From: Actinopolyspora biskrensis
Lineage (GTDB): Bacteria > Actinomycetota > Actinomycetes > Mycobacteriales > Pseudonocardiaceae
Assembly: GCF_013408175.1 (NCBI RefSeq)
Contig: NZ_JACBYW010000011.1
Coordinates: 1-64,000, forward strand
Direction of reading: 5' to 3'
Length of the DNA: 64,000 nt
This document shows positions 16,878-25,678 of the stretch, piece after piece. Both the position numbers and the translations under genes were made by a program. Within the stretch, counting starts at the first letter, position 1; the number at the start of each line of letters is the position of its first letter. The notes beneath the pieces were generated by a model that was not told the DNA's origin, made no database searches, and worked only from the letters and a program-made list of their open reading frames with translations.

Positions 16878-18643
16878 GAGGACATCCCCGCGAAGGAACG
16901 CGCGGCGACCACGGCCTTCTGCCAACCGGACAGACCGGTCCGCCCGCGCATCACCAGGGCCGGGTCATCGGTAATGCGCCGCAGCAGTTCGTGGTAGATA
17001 CCGGCCATCGCGGCACAACAGGCTCGGCTTCGATGATCGAGCATCGGCAACAAGCGGAGTCCTTCCCCGTACCAGCGTTCGGCCCGTTGGCTCTGGAACC
17101 GAACCAGCTCGGCCACCTTCGATTCGTCGTCCGTGAACATTCCCCGCGAGTCCAGGTCGAGAGTCACCCCGAAACGGCGCAGATCCTCCTGCGGCAGGTA
17201 GATCCGGCCACGGCGGCGGTCCTCCAGCAGGTCGCGCAGGATGTTGGTCAGCTGCAGGGCCACTCCCAGCGCGTCCGCGCGCTCGGCTGCCACTCCGGTC
17301 ACCGGATGACCGAACACTCCCAGGGAGAGCCTGCCGATCGAGCCTGCCACGCACCTGCAGTACTGCGCGAGCTGCTCGAAGGTCTCGTAGTCGTTTCCGC
17401 GCACATCCGCTTCGCAGCCGTCTATGAGCTCGTGAAAGGCATCCAGCGGAATCGGCAGTCCGTGCGCGGCGTCGGCCAGCGCCACCAGCATCGGGTCCTT
17501 GGAGTCCCGGTGGATCCCCCGCAACTTCGTCCGCGTGTGGTCGAGTCGCTCGAGCTTCCGCTCGGTCGACAGCGTCCCGTCCCCGATGTCGTCCACTCTG
17601 CGCGCGAAGGCGTACACGGCTGACAGGGCCTTGCGCTTGCCCGCGGGGAGCAGCCGGATCCCGTAGGAGAAGTTGCGGGCCTGCGTTCTGGTGATCTGCT
17701 CGCAGTACTCGTAGGCGCTCTCGGTCCGGTCGTGCCCGCCCCCGCTCGTGGGCGCCAGCGAGAGCCGGGCCCACTCGCCCAGCATCCGCATCCGCCCCGG
17801 GCGGATCCGTACCGCCAGCGGGTCGTGACCTGCGGGCCGGAACGCACGGGCGGTGGCCAGCCCGCCTGCCACATAACCGGCCACGGCCAATCGCGCCAGC
17901 CCGGAGAGTCGCGCGACGAGCGGCTGTCCGGCACGAAGCATCCCGACCGCACGGTCCACTTCGAACCAGACGAGTCCGCGTAATTCGCTCGAGGCCGTGG
18001 AAGTGGCGAGCTCGGCTTCGCCGCAACCGAATTCGTGCAGGTCCTCGGCAGGAAGGTAGATCCGGTCCTGCTGGTAGTCCTCGGCGATGTCCTGCGAGTG
18101 TTCGAGTATCTGCAGCGCGGAGCAGATCCGGTCGGAAAGTTCCGTCAGTTCCGGGTCCGCCCTCCCGAAGATGTAGAGCACGAGCTCGCCCACCGGGTTG
18201 GCCGCGTACGTGCAGTAATCCAGCAGCTCCGCGAAAGTCCCGTAACGTCGCACGTACTGGTCCCGCCGGTTGGCGGTTATCAGCCGGGCGGGAACCTCGC
18301 GGGGAATCCCGCACTCGTGCACCGTGGGCGCGAAGGCCCGGAGCAACGGCAGGCGCGGACTGCCTTCGTAGACGCGAACGAGGTCGGAATCCAGCAGATC
18401 CAGCAGGCCTTCACGAGGCCCGCACGCCTCGTCTCCGGCGTAATCGACGAGCCGGGCGAAGCCGTACACCGCCATCAGGTGCTGCCTGATCCGATACGGC
18501 AGCACCCGAGCAGCGACCGTGAAGTTCTCCGACTGGGCCCGCGCCAGCACGTCTCCCGTTTCGGGCAGTTGGCCGGGCAACACCACCTCGAACGATCGTG
18601 CAGGCTGCCGAGCGGGGCGGGCACGGTCCGGTAGCGCAGCCAT
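16874..18643 (-). CDS. HpnC-HpnD fusion (hydroxysqualene synthase + presqualene diphosphate synthase)
   Basis: One uninterrupted 589-residue frame holds two complete trans-isoprenyl (squalene/phytoene synthase) domains. The N-terminal half (about 25-295) is HpnC-like: ENFTVAARVLPYRIRQHLMAVYGFARLVDYAGDEA and HSQDIAEDYQQDRIYLPAEDL. The C-terminal half (about 305-589) is HpnD-like: TRTQARNFSYGIRLLPAGKRKALSAVYAFARRVDDIGDG and NILRDLLEDRRRGRIYLPQEDL. HpnD condenses two farnesyl diphosphates to presqualene diphosphate and HpnC turns it into hydroxysqualene. They are usually separate adjacent genes. The N-domain's first Asp motif is degenerate (VDYAGDE for xDDxxDE), as can occur in HpnC. The start is ATG 18643 with AGGAGG five bases before; it is the first gene of the operon. 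Confidence 0.93.
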   Translation of the reverse strand: MAALPDRARPARQPARSFEVVLPGQLPETGDVLARAQSENFTVAARVLPYRIRQHLMAVYGFARLVDYAGDEACGPREGLLDLLDSDLVRVYEGSPRLPLLRAFAPTVHECGIPREVPARLITANRRDQYVRRYGTFAELLDYCTYAANPVGELVLYIFGRADPELTELSDRICSALQILEHSQDIAEDYQQDRIYLPAEDLHEFGCGEAELATSTASSELRGLVWFEVDRAVGMLRAGQPLVARLSGLARLAVAGYVAGGLATARAFRPAGHDPLAVRIRPGRMRMLGEWARLSLAPTSGGGHDRTESAYEYCEQITRTQARNFSYGIRLLPAGKRKALSAVYAFARRVDDIGDGTLSTERKLERLDHTRTKLRGIHRDSKDPMLVALADAAHGLPIPLDAFHELIDGCEADVRGNDYETFEQLAQYCRCVAGSIGRLSLGVFGHPVTGVAAERADALGVALQLTNILRDLLEDRRRGRIYLPQEDLRRFGVTLDLDSRGMFTDDESKVAELVRFQSQRAERWYGEGLRLLPMLDHRSRACCAAMAGIYHELLRRITDDPALVMRGRTGLSGWQKAVVAARSFAGMSS

Positions 18644-18734
18644 GTCCACCTCCTACCCCGCACAGTTGTTGAGGGCGTCCATTGTCGACAGCGTAGATCG
18701 CTGATGGACACGGCGCAGGCCTGCTGAGCTCATC

Positions 18735-18753
18735 CGATCGGGTGACTTGAAGT
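18735..18753 (-). promoter_or_regulatory. Candidate operator of the hopanoid operon
   Basis: On the minus strand the site reads ACTTCAAGTCACCCGATCG, about 90 bases before the hpnC-hpnD start. It matches a site at 28577-28595, just upstream of the ABC exporter, in 17 of 19 positions, including an unbroken 11-mer. This suggests shared control by one regulator, an inference from similarity alone. Confidence 0.4.
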
Positions 18754-18790
18754 GGCAGAACCGGCACCCGGAGTACTCGCCCCGGTCCGA

Positions 18791-19600
18791 TCAGTCCTTG
18801 ACCGACCGCACGCTCAGCCGTCCCAACGCGACGGACGCGAGTGCAGTGACCAGCGCTCCGACCGCGAAGAAAAAACCGAGCTGGGCCCAAACCCACGTGC
18901 TCGGAGAGCCGAGCGGGGAACCGATCGCGGTGGCGACACCTTCGGTACCCCACAGCCGGCTCAGGCTGGGGCCGACCAACAGCCAAACTCCTCCTACCAG
19001 AGCAAGAGCACCTCCCATCGCGGCGAGGAAGCGATTACCGGCGGGCCCCAACACGAGCCCGCCCAGCAGAATCGCCACACCGGGCAGCACGCACAGCCAC
19101 AACCGGTCGGCCGTGAACACCCAGGGCTGCCCCGAACCGAACCCGTAACCGAAGTACGGCCCCACGAAAGGGACCAGCCCCGTCCAGAGTCCCAACAACA
19201 CCAGCAACAACCCGCTCACCGCGCCGCGACTGCGCGGCACGGCAGCGATGGAACCTCGTGCGGTGTTCGGAGCCCCCGAGTAGTGCTCGGTCAGCCTTCC
19301 CTCGAACTCGGGGCGCAGCTCGGGGTCCGTCGAAGCCGTGGGAGCGGATCGGACCTGACGTTTGCTCGCACTGACGCGCACGGCGTTCTCCCCGGGACTC
19401 GCGTCGTGCAACGGAACGAAACGCTGCTTGTTCCTGCCGGCTCGAACCACTCCCCAGGTCGGTGATCCCGACTCCGGAGCCAGATAGACCTGTTCCAGGG
19501 TCCCGAGTTTCGAACCGCCCCTGTCGACGACGGTTCTACCGGACAGGCTCGATCCCCGCTGCCCTTCGGAGCGCTCGGGACCGTGGGGTGCGGTGGACAC
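18791..19600 (-). CDS. PRC-barrel-like membrane protein
   Basis: A 269-residue protein. Residues 20-75 (SLSGRTVVDRGGSKLGTLEQVYLAPESGSPTWGVVRAGRNKQRFVPLHDA) look like a PRC-barrel, a small beta-domain. A variable linker follows, and then about four membrane spans in the C-terminal half (GLLLVLLGLWTGLVPFVGPYFGYGFGSG and so on). The function is unknown. The start is GTG 19600, chosen because GGAGG lies nine bases upstream. The channel-like gene next door ends 18 bases upstream on the same strand, so the two are probably one transcript. Confidence 0.7.
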   Translation of the reverse strand: MSTAPHGPERSEGQRGSSLSGRTVVDRGGSKLGTLEQVYLAPESGSPTWGVVRAGRNKQRFVPLHDASPGENAVRVSASKRQVRSAPTASTDPELRPEFEGRLTEHYSGAPNTARGSIAAVPRSRGAVSGLLLVLLGLWTGLVPFVGPYFGYGFGSGQPWVFTADRLWLCVLPGVAILLGGLVLGPAGNRFLAAMGGALALVGGVWLLVGPSLSRLWGTEGVATAIGSPLGSPSTWVWAQLGFFFAVGALVTALASVALGRLSVRSVKD

Positions 19601-19618
19601 GTCCCACCACCTCCACAC

Positions 19619-20503
19619 TTACGTAGCACGATAGGAACCGCCACCGCTCTCGCCGGTGCTCCCACCGGAGCCCTCGGCCCCGCCGGGACTCCGGCGCTGC
19701 TCCCCTTCGGGGGCACCCTGCGGTTCCGGGGTGGTGCTGCCCGCACCGCGCATCGTCCAGCTCTGTGCCGATTCCTCGGTTCCCGTCCCCTCCGTGCCCG
19801 CGCTCGCGCGCTCCTCACCACGGACGGTCTGCCGATAGCTGGAATTGATCATATCGGCGGCGGCCTCACGCCCGCCCAGCCCGAAGGCGATGGCTGATCC
19901 GAGGGCGATGGCCCCCACCAGCGCCACATAAGTCACGGTGACGATCACCGGAGCGATACGCAGCTGCGTGAGGATCATGAAAACACCGATGGCCATCACC
20001 AGAGTCGGAGCCGCTGTCCGGGCCATCCGGCCCACAGGGGTGTTGCCCATCGTGCGGTCCACCAGCGACCCGACCGCTCCGGCCACCGCGGCGGCGAGCA
20101 GGAATATGGCCAGCGCGGCCAGCACTCTGGGGAGGTAGCCCAACACCGCGTTCATGAATCCGGTCAGGGCGGGAATGCCGAGCGTGCCGATCGCGGAGGA
20201 AAGCACGAACAGCATGACCACCGCGAAAACGACCGTGCCGATCAGCCTCGACGGGCTGCCCTGCGGGCTGAGGCTCTCCACGTAACGAGCCCCTTGGCCG
20301 GCTCGGGACATTCGAGCGTCCAGATGCAGCTTGCGCAGCACGCGGGTGACGATCATCCGGAGAACCTTGGCGATCAGGTAACCGATCACCAGCACGAGCA
20401 ACGCGCCGATCAGCTGCGGCAAGTAGCCGACCAGCTGGGTGAAGCCGCTCTGCAGACTGTCCAACACGTTGAACCCGGTTCCTTGCGCGAGGATCATATC
20501 CAT
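19619..20503 (-). CDS. Small-conductance mechanosensitive-channel-like membrane protein (TM-helix repeats)
   Basis: A 294-residue membrane protein built from repeated helix modules: LQSGFTQLVGYLPQLIGALLVLVIGYLIAKVLRMIVTRVLRK, later GFMNAVLGYLPRVLAALAIFLLAAAVAGAVGSLVDRTMG. These are the conserved TM-helix units found in MscS-related proteins. The MscS beta-domain is not evident. Instead a glycine/glutamate-rich tail of about 70 residues ends the protein. The start is ATG 20503, with AGGAGG seven bases before it. It is probably co-transcribed with the PRC-barrel gene and divergent from transketolase. Channel function is assumed from the family. Confidence 0.75.
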   Translation of the reverse strand: MDMILAQGTGFNVLDSLQSGFTQLVGYLPQLIGALLVLVIGYLIAKVLRMIVTRVLRKLHLDARMSRAGQGARYVESLSPQGSPSRLIGTVVFAVVMLFVLSSAIGTLGIPALTGFMNAVLGYLPRVLAALAIFLLAAAVAGAVGSLVDRTMGNTPVGRMARTAAPTLVMAIGVFMILTQLRIAPVIVTVTYVALVGAIALGSAIAFGLGGREAAADMINSSYRQTVRGEERASAGTEGTGTEESAQSWTMRGAGSTTPEPQGAPEGEQRRSPGGAEGSGGSTGESGGGSYRAT

Positions 20504-20699
20504 GGCGCGCCTCCTACTGCCGGCATCGTGTGCAGCCGATTGGAACCCCGCACCCGGGAACGCGCAAATGCAAGCAGTTCCCACTTCCGCGCGGCAGCAC
20601 CCGAGCTCGCCTCGTGTGCCACGAGCACCTCCGGCAGATCCACCCGCGGGTAGCACAAAGCGGGTTTCGCCACCGCGCCGCGCGGGAACCCCCACGAAC

Positions 20700-22526
20700 G
20701 TGGAACGAACGGAATTCAGGCACGAACTCGCCCAACAGCTGCGGGTGGACTCGATCAGGTCCTCCGCCGCCGCGGGATCCGGACACCCGACCTCGTCGAT
20801 GTCGGCCGCCGATCTGATGGCGGCACTGCTGGACGGTCATCTGCGACTGGACTTCAGCCACCCGGACAATCCGGAAAACGACCATCTGATCTTTTCCAAG
20901 GGCCACGCCTCACCACTGCTTTACGCCTGCTTCAAAGCCGCGGGAGCCATCGAGGACGCGGAGATGATGACCTTCCGCGAATTCGGCAGCAGAATGGAAG
21001 GCCACCCCACCCCCGTGCTGCCGTGGGTGGATGTGGCCACCGGCTCCCTCGGCCAGGGACTTCCCATAGGCGTGGGGCTGGGGCTGACCATCAGCGCGCT
21101 GGACAACCTCAACAGCCGAGTGTGGGTGTTGTGCGGCGACAGCGAGATGGCCGAAGGGTCGATCTGGGAAGCGTTCGAACACGCCGCCCACTACCGGCTG
21201 GACAACGTGACCGCGCTCATCGACGTCAACCGGCTCGGGCAGACCGGGGAAACCATGCACGGTTGGGATCTGAGCGCCTACTCGGCCAGGGCACGCGCCA
21301 TCGGTTGGCACGCCATCGAGGTGGACGGGCACGATCCCGCCCAGATAGAGGAGGCGTTCAACGAGGCGGAGTCCACCACGGGGCGCCCGACGGCCATCGT
21401 GGCCCGCACGCTCAAGGGGAAGGGCGTGAGCGAGGTCGAGAACCTCACCGGTAAGCACGGCAAACCGGTCTCGGACTCGGAGGCCGCAGTCACCGAGCTC
21501 GGCGGGTACCGCGACCTCGGTGTCAAGGTCTCCGCCCCGGAGGGGAACAACCGGCCGAGGACCTTCGAGAGCTCCGCCGCCGACCTCCCGAGCTTCGAGC
21601 TCGGTTCCTCCGTGGCCACCCGCAAGGCCTACGGGCAGGGGCTGCGCGCGCTGGGCACCCGGCGCGGTGACGTGGTCGCCATGGACGGCGAGGTGTCCAA
21701 CTCGACCCATTCGGAGCAGTTCCGCGAGGGGCACCCCGAGCGCTACTTCGAGATGTACATCGCCGAGCAGCAGATGCTGGCGACCGCGGTCGGGATGCAG
21801 GTGCGGGGCTGGACGCCGTTCTCCTCCACCTTCGCGGCGTTCCTGACCCGTGCCTACGACTTCATCAGGATGGCGGCCGTCAGCCGGGCCGACCTGTGCC
21901 TGATGGGCTCGCACGCCGGAGTAGCGATCGGTGAGGACGGCCCCTCCCAGATGGCTCTGGAGGACCTGGCCGCCATGCGCGCGGTGCACGGCAGCACCGT
22001 GCTGTACCCGTGTGACGGGAACCAGGCGACTCAACTGCTGGAGCCGATGGCCGACCGGAGCGGGATCTGCTACATGCGCACCAGTCGCGGCGCCTCCCCC
22101 GTGATCTACGGCTCCGACGAGCAGTTCCCCATCGGGGGCTCCAAGACGGTCCGCGGCGGGGACCACGTGACGCTCGTCGGCGCGGGGGTGACTCTCCACG
22201 AGGCGCTGGACGCCGCCGAACGGCTCGAGTCGGAGGGCATCCGCGCACGGGTCATCGACCTCTACTCGATCAAGCCGATCGATTCGGAGACGTTGCGCTC
22301 CGCGGCGAACCAGACGGCCGGGCTGGTCACGGTCGAGGACCACTGGCCCGAGGGAGGACTCGGAGACGCGGTGCTGGCCGCGCTCGCGGATACGGGAACC
22401 CTCGCCCCGGTGCGCAAGCTCGCGGTGTCGGTCATGCCCGGCTCCGGCAAACCGGCCGAACTGCTCGGACAGGCCGGAATCGACGCGGCCGCCATCACCG
22501 AGGCCGCCCGCGAACTCGTACGCTGA
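20700..22526 (+). CDS. tkt: Transketolase
   Basis: A thiamine-diphosphate enzyme that moves two-carbon units in the pentose phosphate pathway. The 608-residue protein has the shorter, animal/archaeal-type layout: SSAAAGSGHPTSSMSAADLMAALL, the TPP motif GDSEMAEGSIWEAFEHAAHYRLDNVTALIDVN, a pyrimidine domain with EQQMLATAVGMQVRGWTPFSSTFAAFLTRAYD, and a C-terminal domain with VRVIDLYSIKPID-like sequence. It could be mistaken for DXS because a hopanoid operon is near, but the order of motifs and the length are those of transketolase. The start is GTG 20700, with only a weak ribosome site. It is divergent from the channel gene. Confidence 0.92.
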   Translation: MERTEFRHELAQQLRVDSIRSSAAAGSGHPTSSMSAADLMAALLDGHLRLDFSHPDNPENDHLIFSKGHASPLLYACFKAAGAIEDAEMMTFREFGSRMEGHPTPVLPWVDVATGSLGQGLPIGVGLGLTISALDNLNSRVWVLCGDSEMAEGSIWEAFEHAAHYRLDNVTALIDVNRLGQTGETMHGWDLSAYSARARAIGWHAIEVDGHDPAQIEEAFNEAESTTGRPTAIVARTLKGKGVSEVENLTGKHGKPVSDSEAAVTELGGYRDLGVKVSAPEGNNRPRTFESSAADLPSFELGSSVATRKAYGQGLRALGTRRGDVVAMDGEVSNSTHSEQFREGHPERYFEMYIAEQQMLATAVGMQVRGWTPFSSTFAAFLTRAYDFIRMAAVSRADLCLMGSHAGVAIGEDGPSQMALEDLAAMRAVHGSTVLYPCDGNQATQLLEPMADRSGICYMRTSRGASPVIYGSDEQFPIGGSKTVRGGDHVTLVGAGVTLHEALDAAERLESEGIRARVIDLYSIKPIDSETLRSAANQTAGLVTVEDHWPEGGLGDAVLAALADTGTLAPVRKLAVSVMPGSGKPAELLGQAGIDAAAITEAARELVR

Positions 22527-22725
22527 GTCACCTTTCGGATGAATTAAGTTCTCCGGCCCCTCGGTTCGCGTGGCGGCACCTCCCGCGGCGGCGCCGGTCG
22601 CTCGGCTGCTTCTACGGCGCCGCCGCGCCACGCCGAGATCGCCCTGGCCCACCCGAACGGCGACAATGGGCGAGAATGCCCTCGCAACAAGGGCCAGCAG
22701 GTCGGTCGAAAGGCTGAACAGGAAC

Positions 22726-25122
22726 GTGACGACGTCGATTCACCAAAAGATCGCCGAGGAGCTCGGTGCACGCGCGGAACAGGTGGCGGCTGCCGTGCAG
22801 CTGCTCGACGACGGGGCCACCGTCCCCTTCGTCGCCCGGTACCGCAAGGAGGTCACCGGCGCGCTCGACGACACACAGCTGCGCACTCTCGAGCAGCGGC
22901 TGCGCTACCTGCGCGAGCTGGAGCAGCGGCGCAACACGATCCTCGAGGAGATCCGCAAGCAGGGCAAGCTCGACGACGAACTGCACACCCGGATCTCCGC
23001 CGCCGACTCCAAGGCTCGGCTGGAGGATCTGTACCTGCCGTTCAAACCCAAGCGCCGCACCAAGGCGCAGGTGGCGCGGGAAGCAGGCCTGGAACCGCTC
23101 GCCGACACGCTGCTCACGGATCCGCAACAGGACCCGCAGGTCGTCGCCGCGGACTACGTCGGCTCCGACAACGGGATCGCCGACGCCTCGGCCGCCCTGA
23201 CGGGAGCCCGTTCGATTCTGGTCGAGCGGTTCGCCGAGGACGGCGACCTGATCGGGGAGCTGCGCGAGCGGGCCTGGGGACGCGGCCTGCTCTCCTCCAA
23301 GGTCCGGGAGGGCGCGGAGAACGGCGGGGCGAAGTTCGCGGACTACTTCGACTTCTCCGAACCCCTGCGAACACTTCCCTCCCACCGGGCGCTGGCGCTG
23401 TTCCGCGGGGAGAAGGAAGAGATCCTCGAGCTGTCCCTGGACCCGGATCCGGAACACGACCCTACGCAGGGCCCCGGTGAGTACGAGACGGCCATAGCGG
23501 CCAGGTTCGACATCCGCGACGCGGGGCGTCCGGCCGACTCCTGGTTGCGCGAGACGGTTCGCTGGGCCTGGCGGACTCGGATCATGGTGCACATCGACAT
23601 CGACCTGCGCGGCAGGCTGCGCCAACAGGCCGAGGACGAGGCCGTCCGGATCTTCGCGGGCAACCTCCGCGATCTGCTGCTGGCCGCTCCGGCCGGACCA
23701 CGTCCCACGATCGGGCTCGATCCCGGGTACCGCACCGGTGTGAAGGTCGCGGTGGTGGACGGAACCGGCAAGCTCGTGGAGACGGCCACCATTCACCCGC
23801 ACGAGCCGCAACGGCGCTGGGAAGAAGCGGTGGCGACCCTGGAGCGGCTGGCCGAGCAGCACGAGGCCGGACTCATCGCCGTCGGCAACGGGACGGCCTC
23901 CAGGGAGACCGACGAACTGGCGGCGCGGGTGGTGGCTTCCCGCGAGAACACGACCAAGGTTTCGGTGTCCGAGTCGGGGGCCTCGGTCTACTCCGCCTCG
24001 GCCTACGCCTCCAGGGAACTGCCCGATGTGGACGTTTCGCTGCGCGGGGCCGTCTCGATCGCCCGCAGGCTCCAGGACCCGCTGGCCGAGCTGGTCAAGA
24101 TCGAACCGAAGTCCATCGGGGTCGGTCAGTACCAGCACGACGTGTCCGAGTCGAAGCTCTCGCAGTCCCTGGACGCAGTGGTCGAGGACTGCGTCAACGC
24201 GGTCGGCGTGGACGTCAACACCGCCTCGGCCCCGTTGCTCACCAGGGTTTCCGGGATCAACGCCGGACTGGCCGAGAACATCGTCGGGCACCGCGATACG
24301 CACGGCCCCTTCCGTTCCAGGCAGGGGCTCAGGGAGGTGTCCCGGCTGGGACCGAAGGCGTTCGAGCAGTGCGCCGGATTCCTGCGCATCACCAACGGTG
24401 ACGACCCGCTGGACTCCTCCAGCGTCCATCCGGAGAGCTACCCCGTGGTGCACCGCATCGTCGATTCCACCGGCGGGTCGCTGACCGAGATCATCGGCAA
24501 CGCGCGGCTGCTGCGCGGACTGCGCCCCGCCGATTTCGCGGACGACTCCTTCGGGCTCCCCACGATCACCGACATCATTTCAGAACTGGAAAAGCCCGGC
24601 CGCGATCCGCGTCCCGAATTCCGCACCGCCCACTTCGCGGAAGGGGTGCACTCGCTGAACGACCTGAAACCGGGCATGGTGCTGGAGGGCGCGGTCACCA
24701 ACGTCGCCGCGTTCGGCGCCTTCGTCGACGTGGGGGTGCACCAGGACGGCCTGGTCCACGTCTCGGCCATGTCGAAGTCCTTCGTCGAGGACCCGCGCGA
24801 GGTGGTCAAACCCGGCGACGTGGTGCGCGTCAAGGTCAGGGAGGTGGACGTGGAACGCAAACGCATCTCCCTGACCCTGCGGTTGGAGGACGAGGTCGCC
24901 GCCGGGAGCGGCAGCACGAACGGTTCCGGCTCCGGCGACGAGCCGACCTCCGGCCGGGGCTCACGTCCACGCCGGGAGAACGGCAGCGGCGGAGGCGGTG
25001 GAACCGGCAAGAACGGGAAGAGCGGAAAGGCGGGCAAGCAGCGGGACGGCAAACGCGAGGGGACCCAGCAGGGCGCCCTGGCCGACGCCCTGCGGCGCGC
25101 GGGTTACGACGCGGGCTCCTGA
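22726..25122 (+). CDS. tex: Tex-family RNA-binding protein
   Basis: A cytoplasmic nucleic-acid-binding protein with Tex architecture in 798 residues. It has an N-terminal helical region (IAEELGARAEQVAAAVQLLDDGATVPFVARYRKEVTGALDD), a YqgF-like RNase-H fold (IGLDPGYRTGVKVAVVDGTG), helix-hairpin-helix repeats (VSGINAGLAENIVGHRDTHGPFRSRQGL), and an S1 domain (GMVLEGAVTNVAAFGAFVDVGVHQDGLVHVSAMS). A disordered tail of about 60 residues, rich in Gly, Ser, Lys and Arg, ends the protein. The start is GTG 22726 (VTTSIHQK). An ATG at 22667 would add about 20 unconserved residues. Its end overlaps the convergent small gene by 19 bases. Confidence 0.92.
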   Translation: MTTSIHQKIAEELGARAEQVAAAVQLLDDGATVPFVARYRKEVTGALDDTQLRTLEQRLRYLRELEQRRNTILEEIRKQGKLDDELHTRISAADSKARLEDLYLPFKPKRRTKAQVAREAGLEPLADTLLTDPQQDPQVVAADYVGSDNGIADASAALTGARSILVERFAEDGDLIGELRERAWGRGLLSSKVREGAENGGAKFADYFDFSEPLRTLPSHRALALFRGEKEEILELSLDPDPEHDPTQGPGEYETAIAARFDIRDAGRPADSWLRETVRWAWRTRIMVHIDIDLRGRLRQQAEDEAVRIFAGNLRDLLLAAPAGPRPTIGLDPGYRTGVKVAVVDGTGKLVETATIHPHEPQRRWEEAVATLERLAEQHEAGLIAVGNGTASRETDELAARVVASRENTTKVSVSESGASVYSASAYASRELPDVDVSLRGAVSIARRLQDPLAELVKIEPKSIGVGQYQHDVSESKLSQSLDAVVEDCVNAVGVDVNTASAPLLTRVSGINAGLAENIVGHRDTHGPFRSRQGLREVSRLGPKAFEQCAGFLRITNGDDPLDSSSVHPESYPVVHRIVDSTGGSLTEIIGNARLLRGLRPADFADDSFGLPTITDIISELEKPGRDPRPEFRTAHFAEGVHSLNDLKPGMVLEGAVTNVAAFGAFVDVGVHQDGLVHVSAMSKSFVEDPREVVKPGDVVRVKVREVDVERKRISLTLRLEDEVAAGSGSTNGSGSGDEPTSGRGSRPRRENGSGGGGGTGKNGKSGKAGKQRDGKREGTQQGALADALRRAGYDAGS

Positions 25123-25406
25123 CCGCCGACCGCGTGGCCGGGGCGGAACTCGTAACCGCTGATCCTGGTGAACGGCCACTGGTGCACCGGACGGGCGAGC
25201 AGCTCTCCGGGAGGGTCCGTGAGCTCTTCCGGTGCACCGTCGAAATGCGCGAGGACGACCACCCGGTCCTGTCCGCCGCGGTAGACGGTCGCGTCGCGGC
25301 ACGAGCCGTGCTCGCTCATCTCCGCCAGGGCGTTTTCCGCCCACCCGACCAGCTCTTCCAGCTTCCCCTCGGCGGCGCGGGCCTCCCACATGAGGGCCTC
25401 CGTCAC
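25104..25406 (-). CDS. Small protein at the end of the decarboxylase operon
   Basis: A 100-residue protein not firmly recognised. MTEALMWEARAAEGKLEELVGWAENALAEM followed by DRVVVLAHFDGAPEELTDPP suggests a dimeric alpha-beta barrel of the antibiotic-monooxygenase type (strand, helix, strands), which is a guess. The GTG at 25406 overlaps the vdcD stop (GTGA) and has GGGGAG upstream, so it is the fourth gene of the operon. Its 3' end overlaps tex on the other strand. A role in handling the aromatic substrate or the released phenol is conceivable. Confidence 0.65.
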   Translation of the reverse strand: MTEALMWEARAAEGKLEELVGWAENALAEMSEHGSCRDATVYRGGQDRVVVLAHFDGAPEELTDPPGELLARPVHQWPFTRISGYEFRPGHAVGGQEPAS

Positions 25407-25645
25407 GGCGTCTCCCCCCTCGCCTCGGCACGCAGCTCCGGTATCGCGGGGACCTGCGGGGCGTTGTCGATGTCGGCCCTGCTCATCCGGAACCGCTCGG
25501 GGTAGGCCTCCCGGGTGCTTCGCCGTGCTGGTTCGCTGGTGCGCCAGGTGTACAGGCACAGGTCGCAGCGCAGCACCTTCCACACCCCCGGCACGGGCGA
25601 GGCGGTGAGCTCGCTGACGTTCTCATCGGCACAACGTGGACACAT
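25403..25645 (-). CDS. vdcD: Non-oxidative hydroxyarylic acid decarboxylase subunit D
   Basis: An 80-residue protein of the VdcD/BsdD family, the small third component of vanillate/4-hydroxybenzoate decarboxylases. MCPRC and CDLCLYTWRTSEP form the two CxxC pairs expected for a zinc knuckle. It ends in an ERFRMSRADIDNAPQVPAIPEL tail also seen in the family. The ATG has GGAG 11 bases upstream. Located between the ubiD-like gene and the small operon-end gene, which makes the assignment solid. Confidence 0.88.
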   Translation of the reverse strand: MCPRCADENVSELTASPVPGVWKVLRCDLCLYTWRTSEPARRSTREAYPERFRMSRADIDNAPQVPAIPELRAEARGETP

Positions 25646-25678
25646 CGTCTGCTGTCTCCGGTTTCCTCGTTCGGTGGT

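Noticed and set aside
20700-22526. DXS (1-deoxyxylulose-5-phosphate synthase) for hopanoid precursor supply
   Set aside because: Although close to the hopanoid operon, the protein has transketolase motif order and length, with GDSEMAEG and the animal-type N-terminus.
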